Positions 1 to 8,279 of a DNA stretch of 64,000 bases are shown here, piece by piece. This DNA is from Streptomyces cinerochromogenes (GTDB lineage Bacteria > Actinomycetota > Actinomycetes > Streptomycetales > Streptomycetaceae): contig NZ_BMRM01000002.1 in NCBI RefSeq assembly GCF_014648635.1, forward strand, positions 372,001 through 436,000, in the 5' to 3' direction. The stretch's first letter is position 1. Every line of letters begins with the position of its first letter. A program made the position numbers and the translations under genes. Under the pieces are notes generated by a model that was not told where the DNA came from, searched no databases, and worked only from the letters and a program-made list of their open reading frames with translations.

Positions 1-103
1 GCGTGGGAAGGGCCCACTGCTCAGGGCTCAACTCGGCTACACGCAGGTCGAGTTCACCGCTCTCGGCACGCAGGTCGTCGATGACGGGCGTCGGGTCGGC
101 CAT
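1..103 (-). CDS. N-terminal fragment of a DinB-fold, mycothiol-dependent maleylpyruvate isomerase-type protein (TIGR03084-like)
   Basis: The minus-strand frame starts at the ATG ending at 103, reads MADPTPVIDDLRAESGELD and continues to the left edge, so only about 34 residues are visible. This opening (short acidic helix, then a segment ending EQWALPT) is typical of actinobacterial DinB-fold proteins of the TIGR03084/maleylpyruvate isomerase N-terminal family, which are thought to act with mycothiol or bind metal. The metal-binding histidines lie outside the window. There is no Shine-Dalgarno sequence; a promoter whose -10 ends seven bases before the ATG suggests a leaderless message. Family assignment is by recognition of a short stretch and is moderate only. 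Confidence 0.6.
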   Translation of the reverse strand, partial: MADPTPVIDDLRAESGELDLRVAELSPEQWALPT

Positions 104-109
104 GGGGGG

Positions 110-147
110 AGCATGGCAGTGGGGGGAGAAACAATCAAGCGTGCTTG
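110..147 (-). promoter_or_regulatory. Leaderless promoter with a palindrome over the -35
   Basis: Read on the minus strand, TTGATT (133-138) and CATGCT (110-115) are 17 bp apart and the -10 ends six bases before the ATG at 103, the geometry of a Streptomyces leaderless promoter. The -35 is overlapped by an inverted repeat CAAGC-gt-GCTTG at 136-147, a possible repressor site. Promoter call is by consensus; the repressor is unknown. Confidence 0.45.
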
Positions 148-345
148 CATGAATTGGGGGTGGGTCCGAGTCACTCGGGGGGTGAGGGGGAGGGAGGCGC
201 CGAGGGAAGGGAGGTGCCGGGGGGTGCGGGGGGCGGGGGTGCCGGGACGCGGGCAGGGCGGGTTACGGGAGGCGGGCTGGGCCGGGTTGCGGCCGGGTCG
301 GGCTGAGCTGGGCCGGGCTAGGGCAGGGCTGGGCCGAGCCGGACT
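148..345. other. G-rich intergenic spacer, no gene seen
   Basis: Between the left-edge gene and the microsatellite the plus strand is strongly G-rich with long G runs and no credible coding frame. The degenerate GGGCT/GGCCGG motifs near 290-345 look like decayed copies of the adjacent pentanucleotide repeat. Nothing else is recognised here. Confidence 0.5.
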
Positions 346-464
346 CCGGGCCGGGCCGGGCCGGGCCGGGCCGGGCCGGGCCGGGCCGGGCCGGGCCGGG
401 CCGGGCCGGGCCGGGCCGGGCCGGGCCGGGCCGGGCCGGGCCGGGCCGGGCCGGGCCGGGCCGG
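346..464. repeat. CCGGG pentanucleotide microsatellite, about 24 copies
   Basis: Twenty-three uninterrupted copies of CCGGG (346-460) are followed by a partial CCGG. The array is perfect over 119 bp and sits ten bases beyond the stop codon of the EamA gene, in a non-coding stretch. Because five is not a multiple of three, every frame across it encodes Ala/Gly/Pro/Arg-type low complexity, so the open frames through it are artefacts. Slippage or strong secondary structure is expected at such a sequence. Confidence 0.95.
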
Positions 465-473
465 AAGGGGAGG

Positions 474-1442
474 TTACTGGCCCTCGGCCGGGAGCGGTGG
501 GACCTTGCTCCGGCCCACCTGGGTGCGGACCGCGCCGATGCTCGCCGCGATGACCAGTGCGATCGCGGCGGCCTGGGCGGCGGTCAGGGACTGGCCGAGG
601 ATGAGGAAGCCGGCGGTGGCCGCGATGGCGGGTTCGAGGCTCATGAGGATGGCGAAGGTGGAGGCCGGCAGCCGGCGCAGGGCCAGGAGTTCGAGGGTGT
701 AGGGCAGGACCGAGGAGAGCAGGGCCACCGCCGAGCCCAGGGCGACGGTGGTGGGGTCGAGGAGCCGGGTGCCGGCCTCGGCGATGCCGAGCGGCAGGAA
801 GAGGAGGGCCGCCACGGCCATGGCGAGGGCCAGCCCGTCGGCCTGCGGGAAGCGACGGCCCGTACGGGCGCTGAAGACTATGTAGGCCGCCCACATGGCT
901 CCGGCCCCCAGGGCGAAGGCGACACCCGTGGCGTCCAGGTCGCTGAAACCTCCGCCGCCGAGCAGGAACACGCCCGCGAGGGCCAGACCGGCCCAGAGCG
1001 CGTTGATCGCGCGGCGCGAGGCCAGGACCGAGAGGGTCAGCGGGCCGAGGACTTCGAGGGTGACCGCCGGGCCCAGCGGGATGCGGGCGACCGCTTCGTA
1101 GAACAGGCCGTTCATCGCGCCCATGGTGATACCGAAGACGATCACGGTGCCCCAGTCGGTGCGCGAGTGGCCGCGCAGGCGGGGACGGCAGACCAGGAGC
1201 AGGACGACCGCCGCCGCCAGGAGGCGCAGGGTCACCACGCCCAGCGCACCGGCCCGGGGCATCAGGGTGACCGCCAGCGCACCGCCGAACTGCACCGAGA
1301 TGCCGCCGGCCAGCACCAGCCCGACCGGTCCGAGCGAGCCGAAACGGCCTCCTCCCGCGGCGGAGGGCGCGGTCTGGGACGGCGAGGTCGTGCTGGGTGC
1401 GGCGGTCACGGGCGGTCCTGGTGCTTGATCGAGTTCGTGCAT
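474..1442 (-). CDS. EamA/DMT-family inner-membrane exporter (RhtA-like)
   Basis: The 322-residue product has a disordered Ser/Pro-rich N-terminus of about 30 residues, then ten hydrophobic segments arranged as two EamA repeats, the usual architecture of drug/metabolite transporters such as the threonine/homoserine exporter RhtA. Recognisable features include LVLAGGISVQFGGALAV in the first helix and LEPAIAATAGFLILGQ near the end of the second repeat. Substrates of this family are amino acids or small metabolites; the specific one cannot be read. The start at 1442 directly follows a perfect inverted repeat and a TAGTAC -10-like box, so the message may be leaderless. No regulator lies next to it. 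Confidence 0.85.
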   Translation of the reverse strand: MHELDQAPGPPVTAAPSTTSPSQTAPSAAGGGRFGSLGPVGLVLAGGISVQFGGALAVTLMPRAGALGVVTLRLLAAAVVLLLVCRPRLRGHSRTDWGTVIVFGITMGAMNGLFYEAVARIPLGPAVTLEVLGPLTLSVLASRRAINALWAGLALAGVFLLGGGGFSDLDATGVAFALGAGAMWAAYIVFSARTGRRFPQADGLALAMAVAALLFLPLGIAEAGTRLLDPTTVALGSAVALLSSVLPYTLELLALRRLPASTFAILMSLEPAIAATAGFLILGQSLTAAQAAAIALVIAASIGAVRTQVGRSKVPPLPAEGQ

Positions 1443-1454
1443 CGCGATGTACTA

Positions 1455-1478
1455 CCAAGTCCAGGGTAATGGACTTGG
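1455..1478. promoter_or_regulatory. Perfect inverted repeat (operator candidate) at the EamA promoter
   Basis: CCAAGTCCA and TGGACTTGG form nine-base arms around a six-base spacer, 13-36 bases upstream of the EamA start. The right arm (in minus-strand sense) runs into TAGTAC, a likely -10. EamA exporters are often controlled by MocR/GntR or LysR regulators; none is encoded nearby, so the binding protein is inferred to be encoded elsewhere. Confidence 0.6.
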
Positions 1479-1529
1479 ACAGGTGCGTGAACCCTTTTTG
1501 GGACTGTCCCGCATGCCGGACCCCCCGTG

Positions 1530-3503
1530 TCAGCCGCTGGGCCACACCCCCTCGTCGCGGAAGAGGGGACGGCCGTCCGGGAGGACCGAGGGCACGGTGT
1601 ACCCCTGGCCGTCTCCGTGCCCGTACTCGTACGCCGGTGCCGGTGTCGCTGCGGATGCCGGTGCCGGCGCCGGTTCCGGCGGCTGGGGTTCCTCCCACAG
1701 CGGCATGCACAGTTCCCCGGTGTCCAGGACCGCGTTGTTCTGGGAGCGGTGCAGGCGGGCGTAGGCGCCGCCCCGGGCGAGGAGTTCGTCGTGGCGGCCG
1801 GTCTCCACGACGTGGCCGCGGTCCACGACGACGATGCGGTCGGCGTCGGGGGCGAGGTTGAGATCGTGCGTGATCATGATCGTCGTACGGCCCGCCATCA
1901 GGCGGCGCAGCGGCTTGACGACGCGGCGGGCGGCCAGCGCGTCCAGGCCGGTGGTCGGTTCGTCCAGGACCAGGACGGGTGCGTCGCGCAGGATGGCGCG
2001 GGCGATGGCCAGGCGCTGGAGCTGACCGCCGGAGAGGCGGGCGGAGTTCGGGTCGACCTTGGTGTCGTAGCCGTCGGGGAGCCGGGCGATGAAGTCGTGG
2101 GCGTCGGCCGCCTTCGCCGCCTCCACGATCGCCTGCTCGCTGGCGCCCGGCCGACCGCAGGCTATGTTGGCGCGCACCGTGTCGTGCAGGACCAGGGTTT
2201 CCTGCGGGAGCAGGGTGACGTACTCGCGCAGCCGGGCCAGCGGGAAGTCCCGCACGGGGACGCCGTCCAGGAGGACGTCTCCGGAGTCCGGGTCGTAGAA
2301 GCGCAGCAGCAGCTTGGACACCGTGGACTTGCCGGCGCCGCTCGGGCCGGTGATGATCACCAGCTCGCCGGGGCGGACGGCGAAGGAGAGGCCTTCGAGG
2401 GCGGTCCGGTCGGCACCGGGGTAGCGGAAGGACACGTCCCGGACCTCGACCGTGCCGTCCGGGCGGCCCACCTCCGCGCCGTGCCGGGGGTCGGTGACGG
2501 AGGGGCGCACGTCCAGGATCTCGATGAGCCGTTCGGCGCCCGCGGTGGCCGCGGTGACCGTGAGGCCGAGCTGGGCGAGACCGCGGACGGGCGGGTAGAG
2601 GTAGCCGAGGAAGGCGGCGAAGGCGAGGAGCTGGCCGAGGGTCATCCGGCCGGTGGAGATCTCCCAGGCTCCGATACCGATCACGGCGAGCACGCAGACC
2701 GTCTCGATGACCTGGACCAGCTGCTCGTAGGCCTCGTTCAGGCGGGTGGAGCGAACGGAGGCGCGGAACCAGGCGCTCGCCTCCTCGTGCAGCCGGCGGC
2801 GCTCGGCGTCCCGTCGGTCGTAGGCCTGGGTGAGGACGATGTTGCCGAGGGACTCCTCCACCACGGAGGTGATCGCGCCGTCGGCGACCCGGCCCGCGCG
2901 GGAGACGTCCTTGATGGAGCCGGAGAAGCGGCGGGCGGCCAGCCAGAACAGGGGGGCGAGGACGAAGGTGGCCGCGGCGAGGTCCCAGCGCAGCCAGAAC
3001 GCGGCGGCGGCGTAGAAGAGGGCGGAGAAGGCCGCCGAGGCGGCGCCGACGAGACCGGACACGACCATCGTCTCGATGGCCTCGACGTCGCTGGTCAGCC
3101 GGGAGAGCAGATCGCCCTGGCGGTGGCGCTGGAAGAAGTGCGGGGGCAGTCGCTGGACGTGGTCGAAGACGTGCTCGCGCAGCCGCATCACGAAGCGCTC
3201 GGTGGCCCACGCGGCCAGCGAGTTGCCCGCGTACGCGACGAGCGCGCCGACCACCGCGATGCCCAGCCACTTCGCGGCCGGGCTCCAGAAAGCGGCCAGC
3301 GAGCCCTTCTGCAGGGCGTGGTCGGCCAGGTCGCTGAACAGCAGGATGGCCTCGGTCTCGGCGAGCGCGGCGAGCACCGTGCACAGCCAGACGACGAGCA
3401 GCCATTTCCTGAGCCCCTTGGTCAGCGGCCAGAAACGGCGGAATGCCGTGCGGGCGGGAATGACAGGTGCTTCGTAATCGTATTCTTCACCTTCGCCAGC
3501 CAT
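1530..3503 (-). CDS. ABC transporter, fused permease-ATPase (type I exporter half-transporter)
   Basis: A 657-residue half-transporter from the ATG at 3503, chosen because GGAAAGG lies seven bases before it (an ATG at 3524 is weaker). A six-helix transmembrane domain spans about residues 34-320; the ATPase domain has Walker A GPSGAGKST (386-394), signature LSGGQ (490-494), Walker B LVLDEP (511-516) and the H-loop ITHDL. There is no N-terminal C39 peptidase, so it would not cleave a leader. The C-terminus carries an unusual Pro/Ala-rich tail of about 60 residues. It lies 86 bp downstream of a 43-residue basic peptide gene, separated by a perfect palindrome; that arrangement suggests it may export that peptide, which is inference. 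Confidence 0.9.
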   Translation of the reverse strand: MAGEGEEYDYEAPVIPARTAFRRFWPLTKGLRKWLLVVWLCTVLAALAETEAILLFSDLADHALQKGSLAAFWSPAAKWLGIAVVGALVAYAGNSLAAWATERFVMRLREHVFDHVQRLPPHFFQRHRQGDLLSRLTSDVEAIETMVVSGLVGAASAAFSALFYAAAAFWLRWDLAAATFVLAPLFWLAARRFSGSIKDVSRAGRVADGAITSVVEESLGNIVLTQAYDRRDAERRRLHEEASAWFRASVRSTRLNEAYEQLVQVIETVCVLAVIGIGAWEISTGRMTLGQLLAFAAFLGYLYPPVRGLAQLGLTVTAATAGAERLIEILDVRPSVTDPRHGAEVGRPDGTVEVRDVSFRYPGADRTALEGLSFAVRPGELVIITGPSGAGKSTVSKLLLRFYDPDSGDVLLDGVPVRDFPLARLREYVTLLPQETLVLHDTVRANIACGRPGASEQAIVEAAKAADAHDFIARLPDGYDTKVDPNSARLSGGQLQRLAIARAILRDAPVLVLDEPTTGLDALAARRVVKPLRRLMAGRTTIMITHDLNLAPDADRIVVVDRGHVVETGRHDELLARGGAYARLHRSQNNAVLDTGELCMPLWEEPQPPEPAPAPASAATPAPAYEYGHGDGQGYTVPSVLPDGRPLFRDEGVWPSG

Positions 3504-3542
3504 CAGAAAACCTTTCCGAATCACCTTCCCGAAGGAAGAGGA

Positions 3543-3574
3543 AAAGGGGTCGACGGTGCACCGTCGACCCCTTT
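3543..3574. terminator. 32-bp perfect palindrome between peptide gene and ABC exporter gene
   Basis: A perfectly self-complementary 32-mer, from AAAGGGGTCGACGGTG to its exact reverse complement, lies between the stop of the small peptide gene and the ABC gene. In minus-strand sense it ends in CCCCTTTTCC, so it can act as a terminator or attenuator that limits read-through into the exporter gene. Confidence 0.7.
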
Positions 3575-3589
3575 CAGTTCAGCTCCGGA

Positions 3590-3721
3590 TCACTTGTCCT
3601 GGCCGGGCAGCGGCTTCGGCAGCGGCTTGTGCGCGTGCTTCTTCGGCTTCGGCTTCGGCGGCGGGGGGAGCTGCTTCGACCTGGGCTTGGGGGGCAGCGG
3701 GGCAAGCTTCTTGAAGCTCAT
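3590..3721 (-). CDS. 43-residue proline/lysine-rich basic peptide
   Basis: The ATG at 3721 is preceded by GAGGAG with good spacing and the frame ends at the TGA at 3590. The 43-residue product contains 14 Pro, 11 Lys, one Arg and two His, starts MSFKKLAPLPPKP, and is dominated by PKP and PLP motifs after residue 8. There is no hydrophobic signal sequence and no Cys or Trp. No family is recognised. It is followed by a strong palindrome and then an ABC exporter in the same direction, the layout often seen for precursor peptides made in excess over their transporter. It could be an exported antimicrobial-like or cell-wall-binding peptide, or a plain intracellular Pro-rich protein; sure only that the reading frame looks real. 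Confidence 0.65.
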   Translation of the reverse strand: MSFKKLAPLPPKPRSKQLPPPPKPKPKKHAHKPLPKPLPGQDK

Positions 3722-3733
3722 TACCGTCTCCTC

Positions 3734-3920
3734 TTGTCGCACTGTTCTCGTGATGCCGAATTCCGTATCCGGAACCCGACATCGAAGAAGTTACACGCCG
3801 TCCAGAGGTCCGGAACCGCGAAATCGGCAAGGGTGTGCTGTGAATTCCTTTGCGGTTCCTGAGAGGCCCGCTCGCAACGTACTCGAAGCTGAGAGTTCTC
3901 TTGTGAAACTGGGTGCGGCC
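3734..3920. other. AT-richer intergenic region upstream of the basic peptide gene
   Basis: This 187-bp gap is visibly less GC-rich than its surroundings and must hold the promoter for the minus-strand peptide gene. On that strand GGTTCCGGA occurs twice about 43 bases apart, and TAACTT stands between them. No firm -35/-10 pair was assigned and no second small gene was found. Confidence 0.4.
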
Positions 3921-6900
3921 TTAGGGCAGCGCCTCCGCGAGCACCTCCGCCAGGTGCCGGCCCCGGATCCCGGCGAGCTGTTCCAGCTGGGTGCGGCAGG
4001 AGAAGCCGTCGGCCAGGACGACCGTGCCGGGGGGTGCGTGCCGGACGGTCGGCAGGAGCTGTTCCTCGGCGCAGGCGCGGGAGACGTCGAAGTGGCCTTT
4101 CTCGAAGCCGAAGTTGCCGGCCAGGCCGCAGCAGCCTCCGCTCAGCTCGCCGGTGAGTCCGGCGGCGGCGCGCAGGCGGCGGTCGGGGGTGTCGCCGAGC
4201 ACCGCGTGCTGGTGGCAGTGGGTCTGGCCGGCCACCGGGCGGTCGACGGCGGGCGGGATCCAGTCGGGGGCGTGCCGCTCCAGGGTTTCGGCGAAGGTGA
4301 GGACCGCGGCGGCGAGCTGGGCGGCCCGCGGGTCGTCGGGCAGGAGTTCCGGGAGGTCGCCGCGGAGGGCGGCGGCGCAGCTCGGCTCCAGGACGACGAC
4401 CGGGACCCGGGCCCGCAGCACCGGTTCCATCAGGTCCAGGGTGCGGCGCAGGACGCGGCGGGCGCGGTCCAGCTGGCCGGTGGAGATGTAGGTGAGTCCG
4501 CAGCAGACCCGGGCCCTGCGGGCGGTGAGCAGTGCCGTCGCCGCCCTTGTCCGGCCGTCGGCGACGGCTCCGCGGCCCGGCAGCCGGGTGGGCGGGAGCG
4601 CCACCCGCAGCCCGGCGGCCTCCAGCACGCGCACGGCGGCCTGTCCGACGGACGGCGAGAGGTGTTCGGTGAAGGTGTCGGGCCAGAGGACCACCAGGGC
4701 CCCGGAGGCCGAGTAGTCCGGTGAGTCCGGTGAGTCCGGGGATTCGGTCGGTTTGCGTCGGCGCCACCAGCCGCTGAACGTCCGGGTCGCCAGCCTCGGG
4801 ATCTCCCGTTCCCGTGCCAGCCCGCCCAGCCGTTTGCCGATGCGGGCCAGCGGGCCGACCGAAGCCAGCGCGTTCAGGAGCGGCGCGGTGTGGGTGCGGG
4901 CCGTCCAGCGGAGCCACTCCGGGAGGCGGCCCATGGTGTGGTGGGCGGCGGGGCGGCGGCGGCCGGCGTAGTGGTGGTGCAGGAACTCCGCCTTGTAGGT
5001 GGCCATGTCCACGCCGACCGGGCAGTCCGAGCGGCAGCCCTTGCAGGACAGGCAGAGGTCGAGGGCGTCCCGGACTTCCGTGGACCCCCAGCCGTCGGTG
5101 ATCACCTCGCCCGCGAGCATCTCGTGCAGCAGCCGCGCGCGGCCGCGCGTGGAGTGCTGTTCCTCGCCGGTGGCCCGGTAGGAGGGGCACATCACGGCGG
5201 GGCCGGCCGCCGTGGTCGTACGGCACTTGGCGACGCCGACGCAGCGGCGGACGGCCGCGGCGAAGTCGCCACCGTCGGCGGGGTACCCGAAGGCGACGTC
5301 GACCGGCTGGCCGGAGGCCGCACCGGCCGGGGAACCGGAGACGGCACCGGCCGGGGAGTCGGAGGGTCCGGTGGTCGCGCCGGCCGGGGAGTCGGAGGGT
5401 TTGGTGGTCGCGTCGGTCCGGCGGCTCGGCAGGACGGAGAAGCGGAGGTTCGTGTCGAGGGGGGCCGGGCGGACCAGGATGCCGGGGTTGAGCAGGTCGT
5501 CGGGGTCCCAGACCGCCTTCGCGCGCTCGAAGAGGCGGACCGTCTCCGCGCCGTACATCCGCGGGAGCAGTTCCGCGCGGGCCTGGCCGTCGCCGTGCTC
5601 CCCGGACAGGGAGCCGCCGTGGGCCACCACCAGGTCGGCCAGTTCCTCGGAGAAGCGGCGGAAGCGGCCGATGCCGGCCTCGGTGAGCAGGTCGAAGTCG
5701 ATGCGGACGTGGATGCAGCCGTCGCCGAAGTGGCCGTACGGCGTGCCGCGCAGGCCGTGGGACGACAGCAGGGCGCGGAAGTCGCGCAGGTAGGCGCCGA
5801 GCCGGGCGGGCGGGACCGCGCAGTCCTCCCAGCCGGGCCAGGCCTCCGTGCCGTCCGGCATCCGGGTGGCCGTGCCGGCCGCGTCCTCGCGGATGCGCCA
5901 CAGGGTCCGCTGGGCCGCCGGGTCGGTGACGACGAGGGCGTCCACGACGTCCGCGGCGCGCACGATCCGCTCGGCGTGCGCGTGGGCCTCGCCCGCCGTC
6001 TCCCCGCCGGTCTCCACGAACAGCCAGGCGCCGCCCCCGGGCAGCCCGGACCCGGCCGGCACCAGGTCGGCGGCCATGCCCTCCACCGTGAGCGGCCGCA
6101 ACGGCAGCAGGCCGGCGGCGGCTTCGGCGGCCGCGCTCTCGTCGGCGTACGCCAGCACGGCCAGCGCACGCGCGCGGGGCGCCTCGACCAGACCGACCAC
6201 GGCCTCGGTGAGGATGCCGAGGGTGCCCTCGGAGCCGCAGAAGGAGCGGGCGACGTCGGCGCCCTTCTCGGGCAGCAGCGCGTCCAGCGCGTACCCGGAG
6301 ATGCGGCGGGGCAGGTCGGGGAAGCCGGTGCGCAGCCGGGCCAGTTCGCCCTCGGCGAGCTCCCGCAGCCCCTCCGGCGCGCCCGCCCATCCGCGCCCGA
6401 GCCGCAACCGCCGCCCGCGCGCGGTGACGACGGACAGCTCCCGCACGCTGTCCGCGGTCGTGCCCCAGGCGACCGAGTGGGAACCGCACGCGTTGTTGCC
6501 GATCATTCCGCCCAGCGTGCACCGGCTGTGCGTGGACGGATCCGGGCCGAACCGGAGTCCGTGCGGAGCGGCGGCCTCCTGGAGCCGGTCCAGGACGAGC
6601 CCCGGCTGGACGACGGCCGTCCTGCTGCCCGGGTCCAGCTCCACCAGGCCGTTCATGTGCCGGGTGAAGTCCAGCACCACTCCCGTGCCGGTCGCCTGCC
6701 CGGCGATCGACGTGCCGCCGCCGCGCGCCACCACCGGCACCCCGCGTGCCCGGCACACCTCCAGCACGGCGGCCACGTCGTCGGCGTCCGCGGGCGCCAC
6801 GACCCCCAGCGGGACGCGCCGGTAGTTGGACGCGTCCATGGTGACCAGGGCCCGGCTGGTGGCGTCGAAGCCGACCTCGCCCCGCACCGCCCCCCGCAGC

Positions 6901-6929
6901 TCCGCTTCGAGACCCGAGTGATCCGTCAT
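3921..6929 (-). CDS. FAD-binding and (Fe-S)-binding oxidoreductase (GlcD/Dld plus GlpC/CCG-type fusion)
   Basis: About 1000 residues combine three modules. The N-terminal half is an FAD-linked oxidase: ARGGGTSIAGQATGTG and IGNNACGSHSVAWG bind FAD, followed by the FAD-oxidase C-terminal domain. Next comes a cysteine-rich ferredoxin-like part with CVGVAKC and CLSCKGCRSDCP, suited to two 4Fe-4S clusters. The C-terminus holds two cysteine-rich (CCG-type) repeats seen as RVCCGLTY, HCHQH and GGCCGLAGNFG. Such fusions oxidise 2-hydroxy acids (D-lactate or glycolate type) and pass electrons to quinone. Linkers near 4715-4740 and 5310-5430 contain short in-frame repeats (SPD, PSDSPAGA). The start is uncertain: ATG at 6929 or 6944. 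Divergent from serC. Confidence 0.9.
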   Translation of the reverse strand: MTDHSGLEAELRGAVRGEVGFDATSRALVTMDASNYRRVPLGVVAPADADDVAAVLEVCRARGVPVVARGGGTSIAGQATGTGVVLDFTRHMNGLVELDPGSRTAVVQPGLVLDRLQEAAAPHGLRFGPDPSTHSRCTLGGMIGNNACGSHSVAWGTTADSVRELSVVTARGRRLRLGRGWAGAPEGLRELAEGELARLRTGFPDLPRRISGYALDALLPEKGADVARSFCGSEGTLGILTEAVVGLVEAPRARALAVLAYADESAAAEAAAGLLPLRPLTVEGMAADLVPAGSGLPGGGAWLFVETGGETAGEAHAHAERIVRAADVVDALVVTDPAAQRTLWRIREDAAGTATRMPDGTEAWPGWEDCAVPPARLGAYLRDFRALLSSHGLRGTPYGHFGDGCIHVRIDFDLLTEAGIGRFRRFSEELADLVVAHGGSLSGEHGDGQARAELLPRMYGAETVRLFERAKAVWDPDDLLNPGILVRPAPLDTNLRFSVLPSRRTDATTKPSDSPAGATTGPSDSPAGAVSGSPAGAASGQPVDVAFGYPADGGDFAAAVRRCVGVAKCRTTTAAGPAVMCPSYRATGEEQHSTRGRARLLHEMLAGEVITDGWGSTEVRDALDLCLSCKGCRSDCPVGVDMATYKAEFLHHHYAGRRRPAAHHTMGRLPEWLRWTARTHTAPLLNALASVGPLARIGKRLGGLAREREIPRLATRTFSGWWRRRKPTESPDSPDSPDYSASGALVVLWPDTFTEHLSPSVGQAAVRVLEAAGLRVALPPTRLPGRGAVADGRTRAATALLTARRARVCCGLTYISTGQLDRARRVLRRTLDLMEPVLRARVPVVVLEPSCAAALRGDLPELLPDDPRAAQLAAAVLTFAETLERHAPDWIPPAVDRPVAGQTHCHQHAVLGDTPDRRLRAAAGLTGELSGGCCGLAGNFGFEKGHFDVSRACAEEQLLPTVRHAPPGTVVLADGFSCRTQLEQLAGIRGRHLAEVLAEALP

Positions 6930-7073
6930 GCGTCCAGGATGCATCTCGTCACAGAAAGTCACCGAAACTTGTCCACAACCCCGCCCCTATCGTCGTACAA
7001 CCCCACAAGTCCGCGTCCCGGTGATCTCGTCTCATCGAACGGACACGTCTCCACCTGGCAGAACACCACCGGC

Positions 7074-8204
<1,131 letters not shown>

Positions 8205-8224
8205 CTTCGCGAGTAGTACGACGC

Positions 8225-8261
8225 CGAAGGGCGCCCGGTGACGAACACCGGGCGCCCTTCG
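8225..8261. terminator. Bidirectional hairpin terminator between serC and the Rpn-like gene
   Basis: A perfect 16-bp stem (CGAAGGGCGCCCGGTG, 8225-8240, with 8246-8261) closes a five-base loop. It lies between two converging genes and shares the GGGCGCCCGG stem core with hairpins at 9276 and 13599. Confidence 0.9.
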
Positions 8262-8279
8262 CTGTTGCAGCCCGACGGC

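Noticed and set aside
113..553. Open frame of about 146 codons across the left-edge repeat
   Set aside because: It consists largely of the CCGGG microsatellite translated as Gly/Pro/Ala/Arg and overlaps the EamA gene and its downstream spacer; there is no homology or ribosome site.
1530..3721. Lanthipeptide or class II bacteriocin cluster around the Pro/Lys peptide
   Set aside because: The exporter lacks a C39 peptidase, the peptide has no Cys and no GG-type leader, and no modification enzyme is near, so only a putative peptide-exporter pair is claimed.
1527..4724. Very long plus-strand frame antisense to the ABC and FAD genes
   Set aside because: In GC-rich DNA the frame antisense to real genes is often open. 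Composition is Val/Gly/Arg/Asp-rich with no domain, and the minus strand has clear proteins.
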